A stretch of 64,000 nt of DNA, from the NCBI RefSeq assembly GCF_015712165.1, contig NZ_JADPZX010000001.1, forward strand, positions 2,356,001 through 2,420,000. Reading direction: 5' to 3'. The position numbers and the translations under genes are program-made. The notes below the pieces were generated by a model that had not been told where the DNA came from, made no database searches, and was given only the letters and a program-made list of their open reading frames with translations. Origin of the DNA: Streptomyces spinoverrucosus (GTDB taxonomy: Bacteria; Actinomycetota; Actinomycetes; Streptomycetales; Streptomycetaceae). Positions 46,668 to 55,800 of the stretch are shown here, in pieces (positions within the stretch are counted from its first letter, which is position 1; the number at the start of each line of letters is the position of its first letter).

Positions 46668-47171
46668 TCAGACGGACTTCGGCGAGACCTCACCCGACCG
46701 CAGCCGCTCGGCCGCCCGCTCACCGCGCCGCCCGACCGGCACCACCCCGGTCGCACTGCCCAGCCCGAAGGCGGGCATGTTCACGTAGACCGACTCATAG
46801 CCCCCGGCCGGCACGGCGTACGTCTCGTGCCAGAAGCCGACCTTGCCCTTCCCCTCGCGCATCCGGCGGTTGAACGCCGCCCATGCGGGCCGGTGCTCCT
46901 TGTCCGCCGCCGAGGCGTACGCGAAGAGCTTGTCGGTCGACTCCCAGTACTGCACCAGGTACACGACCCGCGGCCCCAGCAGCGTCTGCACCCCGAGCAG
47001 CCCCTGGCCCCGCTCCCGCGACAGCTCCCGCAGCATGCGCGGCATGGCCCGCGCCACCGGCCACCAACTGCGCACCGCCAGAAGGCTGTTGAAGCGTATC
47101 CCGATCAGGAACACCACGACGTCCCCGTGCGCGTCGGCGGTCATACGCCCCGCGATCGGCTTGTCCCCCAT
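46668..47171 (-). CDS. DUF4188-family (monooxygenase-like fold) protein
   Basis: A 167-residue protein with VVVFLIGIRFNSLLAVRSWWPVA, LLGVQTLLGPRVVYLVQYWES and AGKVGFWHET-like KGKVGFWHETYAV, the pattern of DUF4188, a dimeric ferredoxin-like fold. Function unknown, perhaps a small-molecule enzyme. ATG 47171. Divergent from a MerR gene with a shared operator, so expression is probably inducer-dependent. Confidence 0.75.
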   Translation of the reverse strand: MGDKPIAGRMTADAHGDVVVFLIGIRFNSLLAVRSWWPVARAMPRMLRELSRERGQGLLGVQTLLGPRVVYLVQYWESTDKLFAYASAADKEHRPAWAAFNRRMREGKGKVGFWHETYAVPAGGYESVYVNMPAFGLGSATGVVPVGRRGERAAERLRSGEVSPKSV

Positions 47172-47207
47172 GACGAACCCACCTTTCCCCAACACCGCGG
47201 AGATGTT

Positions 47208-47236
47208 GGATAGTGCTGCTATCCATGCTTGGATAG
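47208..47236. promoter_or_regulatory. Probable operator of the MerR regulator
   Basis: GGATAG and CTATCC are perfect arms around TGCTG (47208-47224), and a third GGATAG lies at 47231-47236. The site is between the divergent DUF4188 and MerR genes, in the position expected for a promoter-spacer operator. Confidence 0.6.
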
Positions 47237-47302
47237 TGACACTCTCCAAAGCGGGGCGCAAGAGAGAAAGAGCAGCGGAAACAGCAAGGGAGTCGAACGG
47301 CC

Positions 47303-47950
47303 ATGAGGCTGTCGGAGCTGAGCAGGCGCAGCGGCGTCGCCACCGCCACGGTGAAGTTCTATCTGCGCGAGGGACTGCTGCCGCCGGGCCGCCGGATCAC
47401 CGCCACCCAGTCCGAGTACGAGGAGACACACCTGCGCCGGCTGCGTCTGGTGCGGGCGCTGATCCAGGTCGGCGGGGTCTCCGTGGCCTCCGCCCGCGAG
47501 GTGCTCGCCGCGCTGGACGACGATTCCCTGGACCACAACGAACGCCTCGGCGCCGCCGTCTGGTCCCTCCCGTACGGCAAGCCCGCGGACACGGACGACG
47601 CGGCCACCGAGACGGCCAGGCACCGCGCGGACCAGCTGCTGGAACTGCTCGGCTGGGGCTACGGTCCCGTGACCGACGTGACGCCCCCGGCGTACGGGAT
47701 GCTGGTCACCGCGATCGCCACGCTGGAACGGCTCGGATATCCGTGCGGCATCGAGGACTTGGAGCCGTACGCCCGCGCCCTGGGACAGCTCGCCGTCAAC
47801 GATCTGGATCTGGTGGAGCGCTACGGCGGGACGGCGGACGAGCAGGTGGAGGCGGCCGTGGCGCTGACCGTGCTGTACGAGCCGGTGCTGCTCGCGCTGC
47901 GCAGACTGGCGGAGGCGGAGGAGTCACGCCGCAGGTTCGGCAGCCAGTGA
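47303..47950 (+). CDS. MerR-family transcriptional regulator
   Basis: A 215-residue regulator with an N-terminal MerR helix-turn-helix (MRLSELSRRSGVATATVKFYLREGLLPPG) and a helical C-terminal domain for an unknown ligand. No metal-binding Cys cluster is present, which argues for an organic inducer. ATG 47303. Divergent from the DUF4188 gene, its likely target. Confidence 0.9.
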   Translation: MRLSELSRRSGVATATVKFYLREGLLPPGRRITATQSEYEETHLRRLRLVRALIQVGGVSVASAREVLAALDDDSLDHNERLGAAVWSLPYGKPADTDDAATETARHRADQLLELLGWGYGPVTDVTPPAYGMLVTAIATLERLGYPCGIEDLEPYARALGQLAVNDLDLVERYGGTADEQVEAAVALTVLYEPVLLALRRLAEAEESRRRFGSQ

Positions 47951-48001
47951 CGGCCGGACATGCCGATGGGCCCCCACCGAAGTGGAGGCCCATCGATTGC
48001 G

Positions 48002-48074
48002 TACCCCCGACCGGATTCGAACCGGCGCTACCGCCTTGAGAGGGCGGCGTGCTAGGCCGCTACACAACGGGGGC
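48002..48074 (-). tRNA. tRNA-Glu (CTC)
   Basis: A complete 73-nt cloverleaf on the minus strand: acceptor GCCCCCG, anticodon loop CTCTCAA (anticodon CTC) within a CCGCC/GGCGG stem, T-loop TTCGAAT. The acceptor's first pair is a G-T wobble. Last gene of the tRNA cluster. Confidence 0.95.
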
Positions 48075-48102
48075 ATGGACTCTGCGTTTCCGCAGGTCCG
48101 AG

Positions 48103-48174
48103 CTGGTCTACCTGGACTCGAACCAAGACTAACTGAACCAGAATCAGTCGTGCTGCCAATTACACCATAGACCA
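48103..48174 (-). tRNA. tRNA-Gln (CTG)
   Basis: A 72-nt cloverleaf on the minus strand: acceptor TGGTCTA/TAGACCA, anticodon loop TTCTGGT (anticodon CTG) in an ACTGA/TCAGT stem, T-loop TTCGAGT. Confidence 0.95.
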
Positions 48175-48194
48175 ATGTGGTTTAGACCAGTCAG

Positions 48195-48267
48195 TACCCC
48201 CGACCGGATTCGAACCGGCGCTACCGCCTTGAGAGGGCGGCGTGCTAGGCCGCTACACAACGGGGGC
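48195..48267 (-). tRNA. tRNA-Glu (CTC)
   Basis: Identical in sequence to the tRNA-Glu at 48002-48074 over the mature region; 73 nt, anticodon CTC. Confidence 0.95.
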
Positions 48268-48297
48268 CCTAGCGATCCCGAGAGGACTCGGAACCAG

Positions 48298-48370
48298 TAC
48301 CCCCGACCGGATTCGAACCGGCGCTACTGCCTTGAGAGGGCAGCGTGCTAGGCCGCTACACAACGGGGGC
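48298..48370 (-). tRNA. tRNA-Glu (CTC), anticodon-stem variant
   Basis: A 73-nt tRNA-Glu. It differs from the other two copies by a compensatory pair in the anticodon stem (CTGCC/GGCAG in place of CCGCC/GGCGG), so the fold is kept. Confidence 0.95.
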
Positions 48371-48410
48371 TTTGCGGATGTGATCCGCGATTGCAGATGA
48401 GCTCTGCGAG

Positions 48411-48482
48411 CTGGCCTACCTGGACTCGAACCAAGACTAACTGAACCAGAATCAGTCGTGCTGCCAATTACACCATAGGCCA
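48411..48482 (-). tRNA. tRNA-Gln (CTG), acceptor-stem variant
   Basis: A 72-nt tRNA-Gln with acceptor TGGCCTA/TAGGCCA, a compensatory change from the copy at 48103-48174. First gene of the cluster in the direction of transcription. Confidence 0.95.
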
Positions 48483-48573
48483 CTGGAACGCAAGCCCCTG
48501 AGGGGATCTTGTTCTAGTTCGCGCCTCCGGTTTCCGGCCTCTCGGCCCGCTCCCCGGCGGCGCAGGAAGAACA

Positions 48574-49302
48574 TTACCTGAAGGTGGACGGGGCTCCAAA
48601 ACGGGTATCCGCGCCGAGGATCGCGGGGAGTTCGGCGAGGGTGGCGATCCGGTGCGGGCCGACGGGGGCGTCGGCCCAGGTGTGCGCGCCGTTGCGATCG
48701 ATCCACACGGACACCAGTCCGGCGTCGGCCGCGCCCCGCCAGTCGATCTCCGGGTGGTCGCCGACGTACGCCACGAGGTGCGGCGGCAGGTCCAGTGCCT
48801 CGCACGCCGCGAGGAAGGCACCGGCCTCGGGCTTGGAGACGCCGAGCTCGGCGGCGCACAGGATGACTTCGAAGCGGTCGTGCACGCCGAGCACGCGCAG
48901 TTTGCGGTCCTGGACGTGGAGGCTGGAGTTGGACAGCACCGCGTGCCGGTGGCTGGCGGCGAGGGTGTCCAGGACGGGCAGTACGTCGGGGAAGAGCGCC
49001 CAGGCTGCCTCGTAGTGCCCGAGGTACCGCTCGAACCAGGCCTCCGCCTCGGCGTCGGTGAGTTCCTGGCCCAGGAACACCCGCACCCGGTCCCGCCGCT
49101 GCTCCTCGAAGGACACCTCACCGGCCGCGAACCGCGCCCACTGGCTGTCGGTGATCGCCCGCCAGCGCGTGAGGGCCTGCTCGACGCTTTCGTACCCGTC
49201 GAGCAGGTCCTCGGCCACCAGATGTGCGCGCATGCCCGCGCGGTCCGCGGTGGTGTAGTCGAACAGGGTGTCGTCGACGTCCCAGACAACGGCTTTGATC
49301 AC
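48574..49302 (-). CDS. HAD-superfamily hydrolase
   Basis: A 242-residue haloacid-dehalogenase-fold phosphatase: VVWDVDDTLFDY (motif I, nucleophile Asp), VLSNSSL (motif II), SKPEAGAFLAACE (motif III Lys) and YVGDHPEIDWRGAADAG (motif IV). A cap domain lies between I and II. Substrate unknown. Start GTG 49302. Divergent from the RelE-like gene and upstream of the tRNA cluster. Confidence 0.87.
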   Translation of the reverse strand: MIKAVVWDVDDTLFDYTTADRAGMRAHLVAEDLLDGYESVEQALTRWRAITDSQWARFAAGEVSFEEQRRDRVRVFLGQELTDAEAEAWFERYLGHYEAAWALFPDVLPVLDTLAASHRHAVLSNSSLHVQDRKLRVLGVHDRFEVILCAAELGVSKPEAGAFLAACEALDLPPHLVAYVGDHPEIDWRGAADAGLVSVWIDRNGAHTWADAPVGPHRIATLAELPAILGADTRFGAPSTFR

Positions 49303-49327
49303 CCTGACAGACTGGCACACTGGGGCC

Positions 49328-49612
49328 ATGAGCGTGTATCGCGTCCAGTTCACCGTCGAGGCCCGTGCGGCTTACGACGCCCTGCCTCCCTCGCGCCAGG
49401 ACCACCTGGACAGGGCTGTGCGGGTACTGGCGCGTGACCCGTTCCGGAAGCACTCGACCGCACAGTTGGGCCCCGACGAGCATCTGCGCAAGGCGTACGT
49501 CGCCCCTGGCGTGATGCTGGAGTACATGGTGGCCGGCGCGATCATGGTCATCGTCGTACTGGAGATCTTCGACGAGAGCGCCTATCTGATCGACGAAGCC
49601 GACGCACAGTGA
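49328..49612 (+). CDS. Orphan RelE/ParE-like protein
   Basis: A 94-residue protein of the RelE/ParE toxin fold: VYRVQFTVEARAAYDALP, DPFRKHSTAQLG, LRKAYVAPGVMLEYMVAG and IMVIVVLEIFDES. No antitoxin gene is adjacent: a divergent HAD gene lies on one side and gltX on the other. ATG 49328. It may be a domesticated or inactive toxin. Confidence 0.75.
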   Translation: MSVYRVQFTVEARAAYDALPPSRQDHLDRAVRVLARDPFRKHSTAQLGPDEHLRKAYVAPGVMLEYMVAGAIMVIVVLEIFDESAYLIDEADAQ

Positions 49613-49615
49613 CCG

Positions 49616-49662
49616 ACACGCGAGGGGCGGTACCCGGATGCCGGGTACCGCCCCTCGCGTGT
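49616..49662. terminator. Long hairpin between the RelE-like gene and gltX
   Basis: A perfect 22-bp stem (49616-49637 with 49641-49662, core GCGAGGGGCGGTACCCGG) around a 3-base loop. It begins at 49616, right after the RelE-like stop, and serves both converging genes. Confidence 0.9.
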
Positions 49663-49669
49663 GCGTGCC

Positions 49670-51154
49670 TTACGCCGTCAGCCTGGCCAGCGCCGCGTCG
49701 ATGCGGGCCAGGGTCCGGTCCTTGCCCAGGACCTCCAGGGACTCGAAGAGCGGCAGGCCGACCGTGCGGCCGGTGACGGCGACACGGACCGGGGCCTGGG
49801 CCTTGCCGAGCTTGAGGCCGTGGGTCTCGCCGGCCTCCAGGACGGCCGTCTTCAGCGACTCGGGGCTGGTCCAGTCGGCCGCGTCGAGCTTCTCGCGGGC
49901 GGTGCGCAGCAGGGCGTCGGAGCCCTCCTTCATGGCCTTGGTCCAGCTGGCCTCGTCGAAGACCGGCTCCGCCAGGAACAGGAAGTCGACGTTGTCGGTG
50001 ATCTCGGACAGCACCTTCAGGCGGGTCTGCGCGTGCGGCGCGATGGCCTGCCACTTCACCTCGTCGAAGGCCTCCGGGGCCCACGGGGCGAACGGGGCCT
50101 GCAGCCACGGGCGGCAGCGCTCCGTGAAGTCCTTCACATCCAGCAGCCGGATGTGGTCGCCGTTGATCGCCTCGCACTTCTTGAGGTCGAAGCGGGCCGG
50201 GTTGGGGTTCACGTCCGCGACGTCGAAGGCCGCGATCATCTCGTCCATCGTGAAGATGTCCTGGTCGGCCGAGAGCGACCAGCCCAGGAGGGAGAGGTAG
50301 TTGAGCAGGCCCTCCGGGAGGAAGCCGCGCTCGCGGTAGAGGTTGAGCGACGACTGCGGGTCACGCTTGGAGAGCTTCTTGTTGCCCTCGCCCATCACGT
50401 ACGGCAGGTGGCCGAACTCCGGGGTCCGCTTGGCGATGCCCAGTTCGATCAGCGCCTTGTACAGGGCGATCTGCCGCGGGGTGGAGGAGAGCAGGTCCTC
50501 GCCGCGCAGGACGTGGGTGATCTCCATCAGGGCGTCGTCGACCGGGTTCACGAGCGTGTAGAGCGGGGCTCCGTTGGCTCGTACGATCCCGTAGTCCGGG
50601 ACGTTCTCCGGGGTGAAGGTCAGCTCGCCGCGGACCAGGTCGGTGAAGGTGATCGTCTCGTCGGGCATGCGGAAGCGGACGATCGGCTCGCGGCCCTGGG
50701 CCCGGTACTGCTCGACCTGCGCCTCGGTCAGCTCGCGGCAGTGGCCGTCGTAGCCGGAGGGCCTGCCGGCGGCGCGGGCGGCCTCGCGGCGGGTGTCCAG
50801 CTCCTCCTGGGAGCAGTAGCAGCGGTAGGCGTGGCCGGCGTCCAGCAGCTTCTGGGCGACGTCCTTGTAGAGGTCCATGCGCTGCGACTGGCGGTACGGC
50901 GCGTGCGGGCCGCCGATCTCGGGGCCCTCGTCCCAGTCGAAGCCGAGCCAGCGCATCGAGTCGAGCAGCTGCTCGTAGGACTCCTCGGAGTCGCGGGCCG
51001 CGTCGGTGTCCTCGATGCGGAAGACCAGGGTGCCGCCGTGGTGCCGCGCGAACGCCCAGTTGAACAGGGCGGTGCGAACCAGGCCCACGTGCGGGTTACC
51101 GGTGGGCGAGGGGCAGAAACGGACGCGTACGGGGGAGCCGGGTGCGCTAGCCAC
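49670..51154 (-). CDS. gltX: Glutamyl-tRNA synthetase
   Basis: A 494-residue class I synthetase with the HIGH-like [19 protein letters not shown] (HVGL), a KLSKRD signature for KMSKS, and the zinc-region CYCSQEEL. As actinobacteria usually lack GlnRS, it probably charges tRNA-Gln as well, with GatCAB making Gln-tRNA. GTG 51154 overlaps the FAH-family stop by 8 bases; TTG 51163 is an alternative. It is next to the tRNA-Glu/Gln cluster. Confidence 0.95.
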   Translation of the reverse strand: MASAPGSPVRVRFCPSPTGNPHVGLVRTALFNWAFARHHGGTLVFRIEDTDAARDSEESYEQLLDSMRWLGFDWDEGPEIGGPHAPYRQSQRMDLYKDVAQKLLDAGHAYRCYCSQEELDTRREAARAAGRPSGYDGHCRELTEAQVEQYRAQGREPIVRFRMPDETITFTDLVRGELTFTPENVPDYGIVRANGAPLYTLVNPVDDALMEITHVLRGEDLLSSTPRQIALYKALIELGIAKRTPEFGHLPYVMGEGNKKLSKRDPQSSLNLYRERGFLPEGLLNYLSLLGWSLSADQDIFTMDEMIAAFDVADVNPNPARFDLKKCEAINGDHIRLLDVKDFTERCRPWLQAPFAPWAPEAFDEVKWQAIAPHAQTRLKVLSEITDNVDFLFLAEPVFDEASWTKAMKEGSDALLRTAREKLDAADWTSPESLKTAVLEAGETHGLKLGKAQAPVRVAVTGRTVGLPLFESLEVLGKDRTLARIDAALARLTA

Positions 51155-51923
51155 GCTTGACAACCTTGTTGGTGAGAGTGCCGATGCCTTCGATGCTGAC
51201 GGAGACCTCGTCGCCGACAGCGAGGGGGCCGACCCCTGCCGGGGTGCCCGTGAGGATCACGTCGCCGGGGAGCAGCGTCATGGCCTCGGAGATGTTGACG
51301 ATCAGATCCTCGATCGGGTGGATCATCTCGCTGGTGCGGCCGAGCTGGCGTTGCTGTCCGTTGACGGTCAGCTGGATGGTCAGGTCGCTCGGTTCCAGGT
51401 CGGTCTCCACCCAGGGGCCGAGCGGGCAGGAGGTGTCGAAGCCCTTGGCCCGGGCCCACTGCTTCTCGCGCCGCTGGACGTCGCGGGCGGTGATGTCGTT
51501 GGCGCAGGTGTAGCCGAGGATGACGTCCCGCACGCGCTCGCGGGGGACCTCGCGGCACATGCGGCCGATGACGACGGCGAGCTCGGCCTCGTGGTGGAGT
51601 TCCTCGGAGAAGGAGGGGTACTGGATCTCGTCGCCGGGGCCGATCACCGAGGTGGACGGCTTGAAGAAGGCGAACGGGGCGTCGGGCACCTCGTTGCCCA
51701 GCTCGCGGGCGTGCTCGGCGTAGTTGCGGCCGAAGGCCACGACCTTGTTGGGGAGGACCGGCGGCAGCAGCCGTACCTTGCTCAGCGGCACCTTGGTGCC
51801 GGAGAGCTCGAAGTCCGCGAACGGGATGCCCTTGATGATGTCGAGGACGAGCTCGTCCGGCTTGTCACCCTCGACCGCGCCGAAGGCGACGTTCCCGTCG
51901 ATGGAGAACCTGGCGATGCGCAC
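51147..51923 (-). CDS. Fumarylacetoacetate hydrolase-family protein
   Basis: A 258-residue FAH-fold enzyme. [43 protein letters not shown] (metal Glu residues) and [14 protein letters not shown] are typical; [24 protein letters not shown] is the C-terminal signature. Likely an acylpyruvase or a 2-hydroxyhepta-2,4-diene-1,7-dioate isomerase-type enzyme. Start GTG 51923 with AAGGAT ahead. Cotranscribed with gltX. Confidence 0.9.
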   Translation of the reverse strand: MRIARFSIDGNVAFGAVEGDKPDELVLDIIKGIPFADFELSGTKVPLSKVRLLPPVLPNKVVAFGRNYAEHARELGNEVPDAPFAFFKPSTSVIGPGDEIQYPSFSEELHHEAELAVVIGRMCREVPRERVRDVILGYTCANDITARDVQRREKQWARAKGFDTSCPLGPWVETDLEPSDLTIQLTVNGQQRQLGRTSEMIHPIEDLIVNISEAMTLLPGDVILTGTPAGVGPLAVGDEVSVSIEGIGTLTNKVVKRG

Positions 51924-52030
51924 GAGATCCTTGCGCCCCTTACCTGAACTGGCTGGAGTCTGACGCTCCAGGCTATCTCGGCAGGGCCTGCCCGGCGGGT
52001 CAGGGCGGGGCGGTGCCTGCCCTGTGGGGC

Positions 52031-52066
52031 GGGGCGCCCTGCGCACTGGCTCGCGCGGGGCGCCCC
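52031..52066 (-). terminator. Hairpin after the small ANPRRT peptide gene
   Basis: GGGGCGCCC and GGGCGCCCC form a 9-bp stem; an inner GCGC/GCGC stem (52041-52044 with 53-56) extends it. It follows the stop of the small peptide gene (52082) on the minus strand. Confidence 0.65.
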
Positions 52067-52081
52067 GTGGTGTGTTCGGTA

Positions 52082-52258
52082 CTACTCGGCCGCCGCGGCT
52101 CCGACGGGGGCCTCCATCAGGACCGTGCGTCGGGGGTTGGCGGTCTGGGTGGGGAGGTCGACGGAGTGCTCCGGGTGGTCCGGGGTCGCCAGCTCGTCGG
52201 CGTCGTCGAGGTGCGCCAGGGTGGTGCGCCGCGGGTTGGCTATCGTGCGGAACATCAT
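52082..52258 (-). CDS. Small protein with duplicated ANPRRT motif
   Basis: A 58- or 59-residue peptide that starts MMFRTIANPRRTTLAHL, has an acidic middle (DDADELATPDHPEH), repeats the motif as TANPRRTVLM near residue 40, and ends GAAAAE. No cysteine, signal peptide or membrane segment. Start ATG 52258; GTG 52270 or ATG 52255 are possible. It lies alone upstream of the FAH-family gene and is followed by a hairpin. I do not recognise the family; the repeated motif suggests binding to a repetitive or dimeric partner. Confidence 0.6.
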   Translation of the reverse strand: MMFRTIANPRRTTLAHLDDADELATPDHPEHSVDLPTQTANPRRTVLMEAPVGAAAAE

Positions 52259-52860
52259 CGTCGTCTTCACGGTTGTACTGAACCCTGTCGTGTACGGGGC
52301 GCCGGAAGCGCCGGTTGGCAGAATGTCGCCTCTTGTAAAGCGTCAGGCTAAACATCCGATTCCCCGCCGATGGCACGAAGCGGCCTGGAGCTCCGTGTGA
52401 GTTTGCTCACGAACTCGCGCTCAAATCGGTCAATTCAGGCTCGCAACTCATGCCAACGAAACGGACATTGACCCACTGAAGCTCTCATTCCGCTCCTGAT
52501 CATGGCGACTGGGACACCCCGCACACCCCGGCGACTCGTTCGGTTATGTCCGCTATAAGGCGGAGGTCGCTCTACGTGTCGTGACGTCACCCTCACGTGG
52601 TGTCACGGAGGTCACAGCCTGACCAACTGGCCTTGTTGGAGATCCTGCACTGTGCTGGAATTCCACGGACCGCCGCAGGATCGAGCCGGCGCGCAGGGGG
52701 CGCGAAACAGCGTCGCTCCTGACGAGTGAGCGGCGAGAAGGGGGAGTCCAGCGCCGGTCACTCACGACCACCCGGGTGCGTATTCAGGGCGTGCCCGACA
52801 TCGCCGACACCGTCCTTCCGTTCACGCGGAGGGGCGCCTGGTCCAGAGGTTGCGACGCTA
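52259..52860. other. Divergent control region upstream of conservon 1
   Basis: No gene is seen here. Several GTCAC/GTGAC half-sites cluster at 52580-52615, including the perfect palindrome GTGACGTCAC (52581-52590), and GTGAG-TTTG-CTCAC lies at 52397-52410. It should contain the promoters of the conservon and of the small peptide gene. Confidence 0.5.
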
Positions 52861-55800
52861 GTGCAGGGACGTTTCAAGAGGGATGGCAGCGGTTCGGCGG
52901 AGCCGGAGCCGCACGGCGGGACTGGCCCCATGGCCGGCAGCTCCTCGCCCCAGCACGCCCAGGGCCAGGGCCCGGCCCCGTCCGGCGACGGCGGTCCGCG
53001 CTCCGGGCGCACCGGCGCGTCCACGGCCTCCGGTCGCCCCGGCGCCTCGGCGTCCCCGGGCTCTTCCACCCCCGCTCCGACGGTGAAGCCGTCGCAGGGC
53101 GCGACCGGCCCCGGGCCGCGAATAGCCCTGCGCAACTGGCGCATCTCCACCCGCCTGGTGGCGCTGCTCACGCTCCCGGTGGTCGCGGCCACCTCGCTCG
53201 GCGCGCTGCGCATCAGCCAGTCCATGGACGACATCGAGCAGCTCGACAACATGAAGCTGCTCACCGAGATGACCAAGCAGGCCACCGAGCTGGCCGCCGC
53301 CCTCCAGGAGGAGCGCGACCAGTCCGCCGGCCCGCTGGCGCACGGCTCGACCACCAGCCCGATCACGGTCAAGGGCTTCCAGGACAAGACGGACCGGGCG
53401 CTGGAGAACTTCCTCAACGCCTCCGAGGAGGTCGACGCCGCCAGCAAGGACGGCAACCTCCAGGGCGTGCGCGACAGCGTGGTCGGTCTCGCCCGTGACC
53501 TGAACGGCCTCAACGAGATCCGCAACAACGCCTACGAGGCCGAGGGCAACTCCACGCAGACCGTGGAGGCCTACCACCGCCTCATCACGCACCTGCTGGA
53601 CCTCTCGCAGGACATGGCGGAGGCGACCAGCAACCCCGACATGATCCAGCGCACCCGCGCGCTGTCCGCGTTCTCCGCCGCCAAGGAGTACGCGTCGATC
53701 CAGCGCGCGGTCCTGGCGGCGGCCCTGCCCGCCAACAGCAAGACCTTCGGCGAGCTCTCCGAGAACGACCGGCTCTACGCCCAGTCGGCGCTGGAGAGCC
53801 AGGTCTCCGAGCTGCGCAGCTTCTCCAGCATCTACGGCGACGGCGCCGAGGAGCTGCTGGGGCCCATCGACCAGAACAACGCCACCATCGAGGCCACCGA
53901 CAAGTACGCCAGCCGCGCGCTGAACCGCCAGGACGGTCTTCGGGGCCTGGAGAAGCGGTCGTACCGGGACTGGCTGGACGACAGCTCCACCAAGATCCAG
54001 CAGATGAAGAACATCGAGCGCACGCTGCTGGAGCAGATGGAGCAGAAGGCGCGCGAGCTGCGCAGCGAGTCGGAGCGCGAGGCGATCATCTCCGGTGCGC
54101 TGGTGCTGGTCGTGCTCGGTGTCTCGCTGGTCGGTGCCTTCGTGGTGGCCCGGTCCATGATCCGGTCGCTGCGGCGGCTGGAGGACACCGCGACCAAGGT
54201 CGCCCAGGACCGGCTGCCCGAGCTGGTCAAGCAGCTGTCCGAGTCCGACCCGCAGGACGTCGACACGTCCGTGGAGTCGGTCGGTGTGCACTCCCGCGAC
54301 GAGATCGGCCGGGTGGCCGCGGCCTTCGACGACGTGCACCGCGAGGCGGTCCGCCTCGCCGCCGAGCAGGCCCTGCTGCGGGGCAACGTCAACGCGATGT
54401 TCACCAACCTCTCGCGCCGCTCCCAGGGTCTGATCCAGCGCCAGCTGTCGCTGATCTCCGAGCTGGAGTCGCGTGAGGCGGACCCGGACCAGCTGGCCTC
54501 GCTGTTCAAGCTGGACCACCTCGCCACCCGTATGCGCCGGAACGGCGAAAACCTCCTCGTCCTCGCCGGTGAGGAGCCCGGCCGGCGCTGGACCCGGCCG
54601 GTCCCGCTGGTCGACGTGCTGCGTGCCGCCGCGTCCGAGGTGGAACAGTACGAGCGCATCGAACTGGCCTCGGTGCCGACCACCCAGGTGGCCGGCCGCG
54701 TGGTCAACGACCTCGTGCACCTGCTCGCCGAGCTGCTGGAGAACGCCACCTCGTTCTCCTCGCCGCAGACCAAGGTCAAGGTCACCGGTCACGCGCTGCC
54801 CGACGGCCGCGTGCTGATCGAGATCCACGACACCGGTATCGGCCTGTCCCCCGAGGACCTCGCCCAGATCAACGAGCGGCTCGCCTCGCCGCCCACCGTG
54901 GACGTCTCCGTCTCCCGCCGCATGGGTCTGTTCGTGGTCGGCCGCCTGTCGCAGCGCCACGGCATCCGCATCCAGCTGCGCCCGTCCGACTCCGGTGGTA
55001 CGACCGCGCTGGTCATGCTGCCGGTCGACGTGGCCCAGGGCGGCAAGAAGCCGCAGGGCAATCCCGGTCAGGGCGGCCCCGGTGGCGGTGGCGGTCCGGC
55101 CGCCGCGCAGGCCGCCGCCGGTGCGGCCGCGGCCCGGCGTGGCAACGGCCCGTCGCTGGGCGCCGGTGCGCCCGGTGGTGGTGCCCTGGGCGCCGGTGCG
55201 TCCGGCGGTGGCCGGCTCGGCGCCGGTCAGGGCCCGCGTGCCGCGCTGCCGGGCCGCGACTCGGGCGGTGCCCCGGGTGCGCCGGGCGGGGCGCGTGGAC
55301 CGCAGACTCCCCCGGCCCCGCAGCAGGGCCGGCCGGCCGGTGTGGGCAACGCCCAGACGCCGGTTCCCCCGCAGGGCCAGGAGGCCCGCGGCCCCGTGGC
55401 ACCGCAGCGCGGCGACGCGAACGCCGGTGGCGGGCGCGGCCGGCGTGGCCGTCAGCCGCAGCTGCCGCCGCGTGGCGGAGCGCGGGCCGAGCTGCCGGGC
55501 GGCAACGAGCCGCAGCAGCGCCCGAGCTGGAGTGACGAGAACGCGCAGCCGCCGGTGTCGCGCGCCGCGCTGGACACCCCGCGCGGCCACGACGAGCAGC
55601 GGGACCCGTCGCAGACGGCCCCGATGCCGCGCATCGACGACCGGCAGGGCCCGGGCTCCACCTCCGAGTTCCCCCGCGTCGACGACCGCCAGGGCCCCGG
55701 CGCGAACGGATCGCAGAACAACGGCCAGTTCGTCCGCTCGGACGTCTTCGGCGGCCCGTCCGGCCCGGCCGGTCCCTCCGCGCCGAGCAACCCGAACAAC

